From contig JAFDUB010000034.1 of the NCBI GenBank assembly GCA_019594025.1, positions 1-14,641 of the forward strand: a stretch of DNA of 14,641 nucleotides, read 5' to 3'. The stretch comes from Thermoplasmata archaeon. GTDB lineage: Archaea > Thermoplasmatota > Thermoplasmata > Halarchaeoplasmatales > Halarchaeoplasmataceae. Position 1 is the stretch's first letter, and every line of letters starts with the position of its first letter. The notes under the pieces were generated by a model that worked only from the letters and a program-made list of their open reading frames with translations, was not told where the DNA came from and searched no databases. Positions 1 through 6,246 of this stretch are shown piece by piece. A program made the position numbers and the translations under genes.

Positions 1-1
1 A

Positions 2-334
2 GACTCTTACAAGGTATTGGCCTGTCTGAGCAATATATTCCCCGAAGCGGAGTGGTATATTGAAGAAGAGGTGGTGAAGGGATACACTACCTCTCTAAAT
101 AAGTTCGCCGAGATCCTGCAGACCCAGAAGATAAGGGACACCGCCAAAGAGTACCTTATGAAACGGAGCTCTGAAAATCATTGTGAGTTCTTCTTATCGA
201 AACAAGCCTCTTGCAGCTCACGAGTGAATTTTTTTGATGAAGGACAACCTTTAGGGGGGATTAAAGTAAAGTTAACTTCGCCATCCATAACAAAGGTCAT
301 CGAAGACTTAACAAATAAAGGTGGAGATAAATGA
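2..334 (+). CDS. UPF0201 family RNA-binding-like protein, 5'-truncated
   Basis: This is the C-terminal 110 residues of a protein whose beginning lies left of the window; the frame is open to base 2 with no stop. The segment LSNIFPEAEW, then DTAKEYL, a SKQAS-type motif, and RVNFFDEGQPLGGIKVKL near the end match my recollection of the archaeal UPF0201/COG1931 family (usual length about 140 residues, predicted RNA-binding fold related to ribosomal protein L5). The matching residues continue upstream of the TTG at 17, so that TTG is internal and not a start. The stop codon overlaps the next gene's ATG in an ATGA arrangement, which suggests translational coupling. Function is known only by family prediction. 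Confidence 0.82.
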   Translation, partial: DSYKVLACLSNIFPEAEWYIEEEVVKGYTTSLNKFAEILQTQKIRDTAKEYLMKRSSENHCEFFLSKQASCSSRVNFFDEGQPLGGIKVKLTSPSITKVIEDLTNKGGDK

Positions 335-1080
335 TTCTTGCATCAAATCCACTTTTTTGTTTCGAACCTTTTGAGTCTATCATGAACAAAATTCAAAGCA
401 ACTTTGAAGGATGGGAGTTCCTGGCAGAGGCAAAGCATGGATGGGATCATCGAAACAAGATATATGACGCATTATCCACTTCGGATATGACGATACAAAT
501 ACACGCTCCTTTCAACGACTTGAATATAATGAGCATGAATTCCAAATTAAGGAAGGCTTCAATCAACGAGATTGTAAGGGCGTTGGACATGGGTAACGTA
601 CTCGACGTGAATGTGATCACCATTCATCCAGGAATATATTCACCTCTTGGTAAATATTGGGATGGTACGGAAAAGGCTCTTATGGAATCTCTCGAACAAA
701 TATCTCTACAAGCTGAAGAAAGAGGGATAAAACTCGCCCTTGAAAACATGCCGGCTCCCTTCCCCACTGCTGGTACTCAACCGGAAGAGATCTCCTCTAT
801 TTTGAGTCAATTAAATATTGGTTTCTGCCTGGATATCGGTCACGCATTTACCTCTGGAAAATTAAAAAAATTTCTGAATCTTGAACCTATAAATCTGCAC
901 CTCCATGATAACAACGGTCATGATGACCTTCACCTTCCTCTTGGTGACGGAAAAATAGACTTTGAAATGGTGATAAAAAAAATGAAAGGATACAAAGGTA
1001 ATAGGGTGATTGAAGGAAGGTCTTTAGGTGAGCTCAAGAAGAGCAAAGAATATTTAAGAGAGTTGCTATCTACTCTTTAA
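331..1080 (+). CDS. TIM-barrel sugar phosphate isomerase/AP endonuclease family 2 protein
   Basis: This 249-residue protein has the layout of the xylose isomerase-like/endonuclease IV TIM barrel (PF01261, COG1082). Likely metal and active-site residues stand at the ends of successive beta strands: H58 (IHAPF), H99 (TIHPG), E138 (LENMP), D168 and H171 (CLDIGHA), H190 and H192 (HLHDNNG), H201 (DLHLPLG) and E228 (VIEGR). This set is what a divalent-metal isomerase or endonuclease of the family needs, so the protein is probably catalytically active. Substrate cannot be told: the family includes sugar epimerases, inosose dehydratases and abasic-site endonucleases. The gene overlaps the upstream UPF0201 gene by 4 bp (ATGA). 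It ends 45 bp before the CNNM gene. Confidence 0.85.
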   Translation: MILASNPLFCFEPFESIMNKIQSNFEGWEFLAEAKHGWDHRNKIYDALSTSDMTIQIHAPFNDLNIMSMNSKLRKASINEIVRALDMGNVLDVNVITIHPGIYSPLGKYWDGTEKALMESLEQISLQAEERGIKLALENMPAPFPTAGTQPEEISSILSQLNIGFCLDIGHAFTSGKLKKFLNLEPINLHLHDNNGHDDLHLPLGDGKIDFEMVIKKMKGYKGNRVIEGRSLGELKKSKEYLRELLSTL

Positions 1081-1125
1081 ATCGAGGTAAAAATAATTAA
1101 AAGTTCAAAGATAAAGTGAATAACA

Positions 1126-2121
1126 ATGGAAGTAATACATCTGGTATATCTGTTATCATTGGGTTTATTGATATATCTCAGCGGCCGTTTTTCTGGTGCT
1201 GAGACCGCACTAACCGCCCTTTCAAAAGTTGATTTAGCTCAAATGAGACTCGACCGGGAAAAACATCTAGATATAATAATCAAGCTCAAATCCGACATGG
1301 ACGCCACCATAATAACCATACTAATAGGCAACAATCTAGTAAACATCACCGCATCCGCCATAGCGACAAAGTTAGCCTACGATACATTGGGTAATCTCGG
1401 TATTTCTATCGCCATCGGTTTACTGACCATACTGATATTGATTTTCGCAGAGATTACGCCCAAGGGCTTCGCAATCAAAAACAGAAAACATTTTAGCATC
1501 AAAAACGCTAGGTTTATATATTACCTATCTAAAATATTTTACCCACTTATTGTCACATTGAGTGAAATCTCAAATGGGATCATAAGACTGCTGGGAGGGG
1601 AAACAAAAGACGAGAAGTTACATATCACCGAATCCGACGTCAGGGACCTTGCGTCCCTACTGGAAGAGGAAGGGCAGATAAAGGAGATAGAGAAAAAGAT
1701 AGTACACAACGTGTTTTGGTTTGGCGATGTCAAAGTGAAAGCGGTCAAAATACCTAAGGAAGAATCATTTGTTTTAGATTCGGAGATAACGGTGGATGAG
1801 GGCGTTGAATTTATAAAAGAACACGGTCTTACCCGGATACCGGTGGCCAAACACGAGACGGAACTAATAAGAGGTATACTGTACAGCAAAGACCTTTTAG
1901 GTGAAGAGATTGGGAATATGGGAGACTATGCGAGGGAGGTTCCCATGGTCGTAAAAAACCAGGACGATATAACCGAGGTTTTTCAAAGGATGAGGAAAAA
2001 TAGGATACATATGGCTATCGTTGAAGATGATGATGATAAATTTGACGGTTTGATAACTCTTGAAGATATCGTAGAAGAGTTACTCGGAGAAATATACGAC
2101 GAGTTCGACAGAATTCAATAA
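1126..2121 (+). CDS. CNNM/CorC-type membrane protein with DUF21 and a CBS pair
   Basis: The protein has 331 residues. Residues 1-160 form the DUF21 (CNNM) transmembrane domain with the typical FSGAETALTALS (22-33), LIGNNLVNITASA (66-78) and FAEITPK (107-113) motifs. They are followed by the linker around residues 167-200 and a CBS pair (roughly 200-325) ending in LITLEDIVEELLGEIYDE. The family (COG1253; CorC/TlyC/HlyC/CNNM) is linked to Mg2+ and other cation export or homeostasis, with ATP-Mg binding to the CBS domains. The C-terminal CorC_HlyC domain found in many bacterial members is absent; the protein ends right after the second CBS. The start is an ATG preceded by a weak GTGA. An A/T-rich stretch at 1088-1102 could hold its promoter. 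Confidence 0.9.
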   Translation: MEVIHLVYLLSLGLLIYLSGRFSGAETALTALSKVDLAQMRLDREKHLDIIIKLKSDMDATIITILIGNNLVNITASAIATKLAYDTLGNLGISIAIGLLTILILIFAEITPKGFAIKNRKHFSIKNARFIYYLSKIFYPLIVTLSEISNGIIRLLGGETKDEKLHITESDVRDLASLLEEEGQIKEIEKKIVHNVFWFGDVKVKAVKIPKEESFVLDSEITVDEGVEFIKEHGLTRIPVAKHETELIRGILYSKDLLGEEIGNMGDYAREVPMVVKNQDDITEVFQRMRKNRIHMAIVEDDDDKFDGLITLEDIVEELLGEIYDEFDRIQ

Positions 2122-2169
2122 ACAAATCACCAAAAAACCTTTTTACATCTACATAGATGGCTGCTGGAA

Positions 2170-2757
2170 ATGGTATTACAATTGATAATCGGGACTTTAT
2201 TCATCTTCTTTCTTCCTGGCTTTACCATAGTTAACGCTCTTTTTCCCAGGAAGGGTGAACTGGATAAAGAATTCGACATGCTCTACAGGATCACATTGGG
2301 TATGGGTATGAGTATCGTTACTACAATTCTAGTCGGATTCTTCCTTGGCTCTACACCCGCGGACCACGATGTAAAGGGATATTTTGTAGCCACTAACATC
2401 TGGGCTGCACTTATCTCAATAACCGTGATTTCCTTTCTCTTGGGTTGGTATCGAGGAGCCTATCAATGGGTGAGTATTATATCACCGGTGCTAGAAAGAC
2501 CGGCACCCCCGCCTCCGGGGCCAAAAGATTTTGATTATGCAGACGATAAGGACATTCTATACGAGATGCAGAAATTAGCGAGGAAAAGACAGCAGTTGAA
2601 GTATCAGATTAAGGAGGCTAGGGGAAAAAGTAAATCTCAAGCCAAAAGTATAAGGGAGCATTACAGCATGAAGAAAAAGAAGGCCGAGGAGGAGTTGAAA
2701 GAGGTCGACGAGAGGCTGAAGGAACTGGAAAATCTGAGGGCTGAGGAGATATACTAG
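2170..2757 (+). CDS. DUF1616-like membrane protein with C-terminal coiled coil
   Basis: This 195-residue protein has three predicted membrane helices (about 4-24, 42-61, 72-93). The first carries the FFLPGFTIVNALFPRKGEL pattern typical of the N-terminus of DUF1616 membrane proteins. A proline-rich hinge follows (residues 111-118, PAPPPPGP), then a long charged helix (about 126-192), rich in K/E/R/Q with heptad-like spacing, that should form a cytoplasmic coiled coil. It is shorter than full DUF1616 proteins, having the membrane half but no recognisable extracellular domain. The function is unknown. Its stop TAG shares a base with the RBS of the downstream pth2 gene, so the two are probably co-transcribed. 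A T-rich stretch at 2138-2146 may be its promoter, but this is weak. Confidence 0.75.
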   Translation: MVLQLIIGTLFIFFLPGFTIVNALFPRKGELDKEFDMLYRITLGMGMSIVTTILVGFFLGSTPADHDVKGYFVATNIWAALISITVISFLLGWYRGAYQWVSIISPVLERPAPPPPGPKDFDYADDKDILYEMQKLARKRQQLKYQIKEARGKSKSQAKSIREHYSMKKKKAEEELKEVDERLKELENLRAEEIY

Positions 2758-2763
2758 GTGATC
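2757..2763 (+). promoter_or_regulatory. Ribosome binding site GGTGATC deciding the TTG start of pth2
   Basis: A perfect archaeal anti-Shine-Dalgarno match (GGTGATC) ends 4 nt before the TTG at 2768. The same motif and spacing occur before other starts in this window, which supports TTG over the internal ATG at 2786. Confidence 0.75.
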
Positions 2764-2767
2764 AGTT

Positions 2768-3124
2768 TTGTCTTTTAAATATAAGATGGTATTGGTGTTC
2801 CGTAAAGATTTGAAATTGTCTCGCGGTAAATTGGCTGTTCAGGCAGGCCACGCCTCGGTAATGTGTGCTTTAAAAAGTAAAAAACTCAGCAAGCACTTTA
2901 AAAAGTGGCAAGAGGAAGGACAAAAAAAGGTAGCGGTCTATTGTGACGATGTAGAACATATGGAGTTCTTAAAAGAGATGACAAAAAAGAGGAATATTGT
3001 AGCTATCGAGGTAACGGACGCAGGTCTCACTGAGGTCGCTCCCGGCACAAAGACCTGTCTCGGCATCGGCCCTGGGCCTGAGGAGATCATCGACGAGATT
3101 ACCGGCAACCTTTCGCTAATGTAA
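2768..3124 (+). CDS. pth2: Peptidyl-tRNA hydrolase, archaeal/eukaryotic type (Pth2)
   Basis: Pth2 hydrolyses the ester bond of peptidyl-tRNAs released prematurely from ribosomes and recycles the tRNA; it is cytosolic. This 118-residue protein is full length for the family. It shows the conserved N-terminal KMVLVFRKDLKLSRGKLAVQ segment with K21, GHAS (27-30), the TDAGLTEVAPGTKT segment (83-96) with D84 and conserved threonines, and the GIGPGPEEIIDEITG end. The TTG start is chosen because a GGTGATC lies 4 nt upstream and the family's FKYKMVLV N-terminus begins there. It sits between the coiled-coil membrane protein and the DUF99 gene with gaps of 10 bp and 4 bp. Confidence 0.96.
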   Translation: MSFKYKMVLVFRKDLKLSRGKLAVQAGHASVMCALKSKKLSKHFKKWQEEGQKKVAVYCDDVEHMEFLKEMTKKRNIVAIEVTDAGLTEVAPGTKTCLGIGPGPEEIIDEITGNLSLM

Positions 3125-3128
3125 GAGG

Positions 3129-3710
3129 ATGAAAGATTTGAAAGTAAATATTCGAGCGATTGGAATCGACGACGCACCCTTTTCATTTTCCGACGACGAG
3201 GTACTTTTGGTCGGTAATTTAGTTCGAGCACCAAATTACCTGGAAGGCATCCTCTCTACCTATGTAGAAGTAGATGGGAATGATGCCACTGAAAAGATCG
3301 CAGAGATGATAAATATATCTAGATTTGCAGAACAAGCTAAGGTGATATTTACCGACGGAACAGCGGTTGGTGGATTTAACTTGATAGATTTAAAAGCCCT
3401 CTTCGAAAAAACAAAGATACCGGTGATCAGTGTGTCACGGAATGAACCTGATTTCGAAGGTATAAAAAAAGCTCTCAAAGGGCATTTTGATGACTGGAAA
3501 AGTCGTTTTGATATCTTTAAAAAGGGGAGTATCCAAATGGTTGAGACAAAACATCTTCCTATCTATATCCAGTCCGAAGGGTTGAATTTAAACGACGCTA
3601 AAAGACTTCTGAAACTGTTCACGATAAGAGGGCGATTACCGGAACCCATAAGAATAAGCCATATCGTCGCATCGGGTATAGTGAGAGGAGAATCAAAGGG
3701 AAAACCATAG
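3129..3710 (+). CDS. DUF99 / UPF0215 family protein (endonuclease V-like fold)
   Basis: This 193-residue protein is full length for the archaeal DUF99/UPF0215 family (COG1628). Diagnostic motifs are GIDDAPF (12-18), VDGNDATEKIAEMI (48-61), FTDGTAVGGFN (74-84) and the C-terminal RGRLPEPIRISHIVASGIVRGES (168-190). The family is considered distantly related to endonuclease V (RNase H-like fold). The acidic residues D14/D15 and D76 fall where metal ligands would be expected, but no activity is established to my knowledge. It starts 4 bp after the pth2 stop. The sequence just before the ATG (AAGAGG) is a poor RBS in both match and spacing, so translation may be coupled to pth2. Confidence 0.92.
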   Translation: MKDLKVNIRAIGIDDAPFSFSDDEVLLVGNLVRAPNYLEGILSTYVEVDGNDATEKIAEMINISRFAEQAKVIFTDGTAVGGFNLIDLKALFEKTKIPVISVSRNEPDFEGIKKALKGHFDDWKSRFDIFKKGSIQMVETKHLPIYIQSEGLNLNDAKRLLKLFTIRGRLPEPIRISHIVASGIVRGESKGKP

Positions 3711-3724
3711 TTGTGGTGGGAAAG

Positions 3725-3734
3725 TTTTATATTA
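3725..3734 (+). promoter_or_regulatory. TATA box of the thioredoxin gene
   Basis: TTTTATATTA preceded by a purine-rich GGGAAAG (BRE-like). It would place transcription start near 3752-3758, giving a leader of about 30 nt that contains the RBS GGTGG. A second TATA-like string (TTATATAC, around 3758-3765) would give an almost leaderless RNA and is less consistent with the RBS. Confidence 0.5.
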
Positions 3735-3785
3735 GAGAGATGTCTTTGTTTATGCAAATTATATACAAAACCGAAGGTGGTAAAA

Positions 3786-4121
3786 ATGAACAAAGAATGG
3801 CCAGATAAACCCGTGGAAGTTACCGATGGCGATATGGACGATTTTATTGATGATTATCCCTTGGCAATGGTTGATTGTTGGGCGGCGTGGTGCGGACCGT
3901 GTAGAATGATGGAACCAGTTCTTGAAGAACTAGCTGAGGAATTGAAAGGCGACGTGGCTATAGGCAAATTCAACGTTGATAATAATCGTGAAAAAAGTGG
4001 TGAATACGATGTATCTTCCATACCCACCCTATTAATCTTTAAAGACGGTGAGTTAAAGGATAAAGTTATAGGTGCACTCCCAAAGAAGGACCTAAAGGAA
4101 GTCTTAAAAAAATATATGTAG
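3786..4121 (+). CDS. trxA: Thioredoxin
   Basis: This small cytosolic disulfide reductase has 111 residues, the normal thioredoxin length. The active site WCGPC has the redox pair C36/C39, cis-proline P80 lies in the SSIPTLLIFKDGE segment, and the C-terminal helix (KKDLKEVLKKY) is present. An extra cysteine, C31, stands where most thioredoxins have phenylalanine (VDFWA becomes VDCWA), so it could take part in a further disulfide or modification. The frame extends upstream to 3711. The ATG at 3786 is preferred because GGTGG (3776-3780) lies just upstream and thioredoxin homology begins there. The TATA box at 3725 suggests independent transcription. It converges with the MtnA gene 31 bp downstream, where I see no clear terminator. 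Confidence 0.95.
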   Translation: MNKEWPDKPVEVTDGDMDDFIDDYPLAMVDCWAAWCGPCRMMEPVLEELAEELKGDVAIGKFNVDNNREKSGEYDVSSIPTLLIFKDGELKDKVIGALPKKDLKEVLKKYM

Positions 4122-4152
4122 ACGGGTTATCGACCGATGATTTCAAGCCTCC

Positions 4153-5154
4153 TTAATCGAACATGATCACTACGTCATCGGTTGAATAAACCCCCTTTTC
4201 AGTAATATACCCTGTAATGTATTTCGCTGGGGTTACATCAAAGGCTGGATTTTTTGCCGTTGAGCCCGGAGAGACCACTCTTTTTTCGTTGAGATTCAGC
4301 ACTTCCTCGGAAGGCCTCTCTTCAATTGGAATAGCCATACCGTTTTCGGTATTTGGATCAAAAGTGGTAACCGGGGCTGCCACATAGAAAGGAACGTTAT
4401 TTTCCTTAGCCACAACCGCCTTCTCATAAGTACCTATCTTATTGGCAATGTCCCCATTGGCGGCTATTCTATCCGTGCCCACTATGACAATGTCTATTTC
4501 TCCTCTCTGCATGTAATGACCTGCGGCGTTATCCACTATCACAGTATGGGGTATATCTTCGTTAAAGAGTTCCCAGGCTGTAAGTCTAGCACCCTGTAAA
4601 CGAGGGCGGGTTTCATCTACGTAAACGAAAATATCCTTACCATCGTCGTGGGCGACCCTAATCGGGGATAGTGCGGTTCCATAATCAACAGTAGCTAATG
4701 CTCCAGCATTACAGTGAGTTAATATGCGATATCCATTTTCTATGAGCCTTGAACCGTGCTCACCGATGGCCATGCATTTATTTATCACAGATAGTGCGTA
4801 ATCATGGGCGGCCTCCAGGGGATCCACACCTTCCTTTATTTTCACACGCATATGGTCAACGGCATGAAAAAGATCGTAGGCGGTTGGGCGGGCACTTTTG
4901 ATAGTTTTCTCCGCCTTTCCGATATCGAACCAACTTATCGATGCCTGGGCCATACCATAAGCCGCGGTTACACCTATGGCCGGTGCACCACGGACCACCA
5001 TGTTTTTGATGGCTTTGTGTATGTCATCCGGATCCTTGGCGATAAATAACTTCAGCTTCTCTGGAAGATATCTTTGATCGATCATCTTTACAGCATCATC
5101 TTCCATCCAAACCGCTAACATGTCCCGTATACCTTTTTTAGTTTTAACTTTCAT
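4153..5154 (-). CDS. mtnA: S-methyl-5-thioribose-1-phosphate isomerase (MtnA/aIF-2B-like)
   Basis: MtnA converts 5-methylthioribose 1-phosphate to the ribulose form in methionine salvage; archaeal homologues may also handle other 5-deoxypentose phosphates. The protein has 333 residues from the ATG at 5154. Family motifs are IDQRYLP, MVVRGAPAIG (about 52-61), HCNAGALATVDYGTAL with catalytic C148, DETRPRLQGARLTAWEL, GTDRIAANGD with D228, ANKIGTY, and the NPAFDVTP near the end. It is much closer to MtnA than to true eIF2B or ribose-1,5-bisphosphate isomerase. A GTG at 5163 is also in frame, but it lies inside the GTGAT RBS (5159-5163), 4 nt before the ATG. The start overlaps the end of the Nudix gene by 11 bp, indicating translational coupling. 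Confidence 0.92.
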   Translation of the reverse strand: MKVKTKKGIRDMLAVWMEDDAVKMIDQRYLPEKLKLFIAKDPDDIHKAIKNMVVRGAPAIGVTAAYGMAQASISWFDIGKAEKTIKSARPTAYDLFHAVDHMRVKIKEGVDPLEAAHDYALSVINKCMAIGEHGSRLIENGYRILTHCNAGALATVDYGTALSPIRVAHDDGKDIFVYVDETRPRLQGARLTAWELFNEDIPHTVIVDNAAGHYMQRGEIDIVIVGTDRIAANGDIANKIGTYEKAVVAKENNVPFYVAAPVTTFDPNTENGMAIPIEERPSEEVLNLNEKRVVSPGSTAKNPAFDVTPAKYITGYITEKGVYSTDDVVIMFD

Positions 5155-5644
5155 TTTTATCACTCACCGACTTGTAAGCTTTCCATAACTTAGGAACCGC
5201 GTTCAAAGATTTTAACTTGTTTGGTTCGATCCATCTATATTCCGAATTCTCCCAGTTAAGTTGAATGTCTCCTGAAGCTTCAAACAAAAATGGATATACT
5301 TCCCAGTTTGTTCCTTTATCCCGTACTAAAAGAGGTTTTCCTTTAGAAATAAGCTTGGTTTGCAAACTCGTTTCTTCCTCTATTTCTTTTTTAGCTCTTT
5401 CCAAGGGTTCATCGCCCTCTAGATAACCGGATATCCCCCCCCATCTCCCAGGATAAGTTTTAACGTTATCACTTCTTCTCAAAACAAGGACCTTATCTTT
5501 TTTTTTCAGAAATGCGGTAACCACCCGTTTTTTCTTAACATCCAGATATTCTTCGTGTTTTTTGTTACTGTTTCGCTGTGAATTATCTTGAGCGTCATCT
5601 TTTCCGCTGTTAACCAACTTTTCCTCCGGGCCGGTGTGATACAT
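5144..5644 (-). CDS. Nudix hydrolase, partner of MtnA-like isomerase
   Basis: The protein has 166 residues. Residues 1-38 are a hydrophilic, probably disordered leader. Residues 39-160 form a Nudix fold (VVTAFLKKKDKVLVLRRSD, then GRWGGISGYLEGDE, LERAKKEIEEETSL and YRWIEP). The Nudix box (about 72-94) is slightly degenerate: the first G is S, the E after G is D, R is K and the last G is S. The metal-binding E-I-E-E-E core is kept, so activity is likely on some nucleoside diphosphate derivative; the substrate is unknown. ATG 5644 has GAGG about 8 nt upstream. A TTG at 5617 with GGAGG 5 nt upstream is an alternative start that would remove nine residues of the leader. The gene overlaps mtnA and lies 15 nt behind tRNA-Phe. 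Confidence 0.88.
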   Translation of the reverse strand: MYHTGPEEKLVNSGKDDAQDNSQRNSNKKHEEYLDVKKKRVVTAFLKKKDKVLVLRRSDNVKTYPGRWGGISGYLEGDEPLERAKKEIEEETSLQTKLISKGKPLLVRDKGTNWEVYPFLFEASGDIQLNWENSEYRWIEPNKLKSLNAVPKLWKAYKSVSDKNES

Positions 5645-5659
5645 CCATCAAACCTCAAG

Positions 5660-5732
5660 TGCCGCAGGCCGGACTTGAACCGGCGACATCCACGTCTTCA
5701 GCGTGGCACTCTCCCAACTGAGTTACTGCGGC
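5660..5732 (-). tRNA. tRNA-Phe (GAA)
   Basis: A full cloverleaf can be folded by eye: acceptor GCCGCAG/CTGCGGC, D stem ACTC/GAGT, anticodon stem CCACG/CGTGG with loop CTGAAGA (anticodon GAA), and T stem GCCGG/CCGGC with loop TTCAAGT. The discriminator is A; CCA is not encoded and there is no intron. Its 3' end is 15 nt before the Nudix ATG with no T-rich stop signal between, so the downstream genes may share its transcript. A TTAAAA box about 30 bp upstream (5760-5765) could be its promoter. Confidence 0.97.
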
Positions 5733-5735
5733 TAG

Positions 5736-5807
5736 GGAAATCGTTAAGTGGTTGTTGGATTTTAAGTTTACGCTTAAAATTATCTGTAAGGATGTGGAAA
5801 TCGTTAA
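5736..5807. repeat. 12-bp direct repeat flanking an inverted repeat between divergent tRNA genes
   Basis: GGAAATCGTTAA occurs at 5736-5747 and again at 5796-5807, exactly 60 bp apart. Between them, TTTTAAG (5760-5766) and CTTAAAA (5773-5779) form a perfect 7-bp inverted repeat around TTTACG. The first copy directly precedes tRNA-Phe and the inverted repeat overlaps its likely TATA box. This may be a regulator site or chance in A/T-rich DNA. Confidence 0.4.
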
Positions 5808-5893
5808 ATATTAAAAGAGTTTGAACATTTACGTTCGAGTGGCATAACGTTCTTAAAGGGATATTATGGATTCCTTTTTGCGTGTAAGAAAAG

Positions 5894-5902
5894 TCATAAA
5901 AG
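5894..5902 (+). promoter_or_regulatory. TATA-like box of tRNA-Glu
   Basis: TCATAAAAG is centred about 23 bp before the first base of tRNA-Glu, the spacing expected for an archaeal tRNA promoter that starts at the mature 5' end. Confidence 0.45.
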
Positions 5903-5920
5903 TCAGTAGCACTCATTCTT

Positions 5921-5995
5921 GCTCCCGTAGTGTAGTCCGGCCAATCATTTTGGCCTCTCGAGCCAAACACCCGGGTTCAAATCCCGGCGGGAGCA
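5921..5995 (+). tRNA. tRNA-Glu (CTC)
   Basis: Acceptor GCTCCCG/CGGGAGC, anticodon stem TTGGC/GCCAA with loop CTCTCGA (anticodon CTC), and T stem CCGGG/CCCGG with loop TTCAAAT. The D arm (GTGTAGTCCGGCCAATCA) is the one usual for archaeal tRNA-Glu. The discriminator is A; CCA is not encoded and there is no intron. Confidence 0.96.
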
Positions 5996-6246
5996 TTTAC
6001 ATATTTCTGAACGCTAGTGAAGAAATTGTAAAAAGGAGGAATCTAAGATTCCTGCGCATTAAAATTTCCTTTAATGCGAGCCAGTGGAAAAAGAATTTTT
6101 GGCTTTTACTGGGTATGATCCCAGGCTGATGAAGATATGTGGAGATTTAATGAGCAGAAGTAGGTCGAGAGAGAGCTTAGTGGCCAAAATATTATATACG
6201 CATAATCCCATATGTGTTCATAAGGTATATGGCATGGTGACGATAA
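5996..6246 (+). other. Intergenic region after tRNA-Glu with a cluster of hairpins
   Basis: No convincing gene lies in these 251 bases. The first half holds two adjacent perfect hairpins: AGGAATC/GATTCCT (6037-6053, loop TAA) and CGCATTAAA/TTTAATGCG (6055-6078, loop of 6). Looser pairings follow (CCAGT at 6081 with ACTGG at 6107; CTGGG with CCCAG around 6108-6124). The second half (from about 6186) carries the promoter of the small ORF downstream. The hairpin cluster may be a small structured RNA or the processed 3' trailer of tRNA-Glu. A short open frame continuing through it to 6129 has no start signal and no family I recognise. Confidence 0.4.
6190..6199 (+). promoter_or_regulatory. TATA box upstream of the 45-codon ORF
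   Basis: TATTATATAC in an A/T-rich context, about 50 bp before the ATG at 6247. It predicts a start near 6217-6223 and a leader of roughly 25-30 nt that includes the RBS GGTGA (6236-6240). Confidence 0.55.

Noticed and set aside
17..334. Complete small gene starting at TTG 17
   Set aside because: The frame continues upstream to the window edge and the family match includes residues before the TTG, so the gene is truncated, not small.
5588..5824. Plus-strand open frame across the antisense of tRNA-Phe
   Set aside because: It runs through the tRNA gene; such translations of tRNA antisense are a common artefact. The Nudix gene and tRNA-Phe explain the region.
5866..6129. Plus-strand open frame through tRNA-Glu and the hairpin cluster
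   Set aside because: It contains the whole tRNA, has no RBS, and the part after the tRNA matches no family I know.
6123..6160. Box C/D guide RNA, because of CTGATGA at 6125-6131
   Set aside because: No D box (CTGA) at the right distance downstream and no second C'/D' pair could be found.
5921..6246. tRNA-Glu as an integration site for a mobile element
   Set aside because: No repeated tRNA 3' end and no integrase or phage-like gene is visible in the window.
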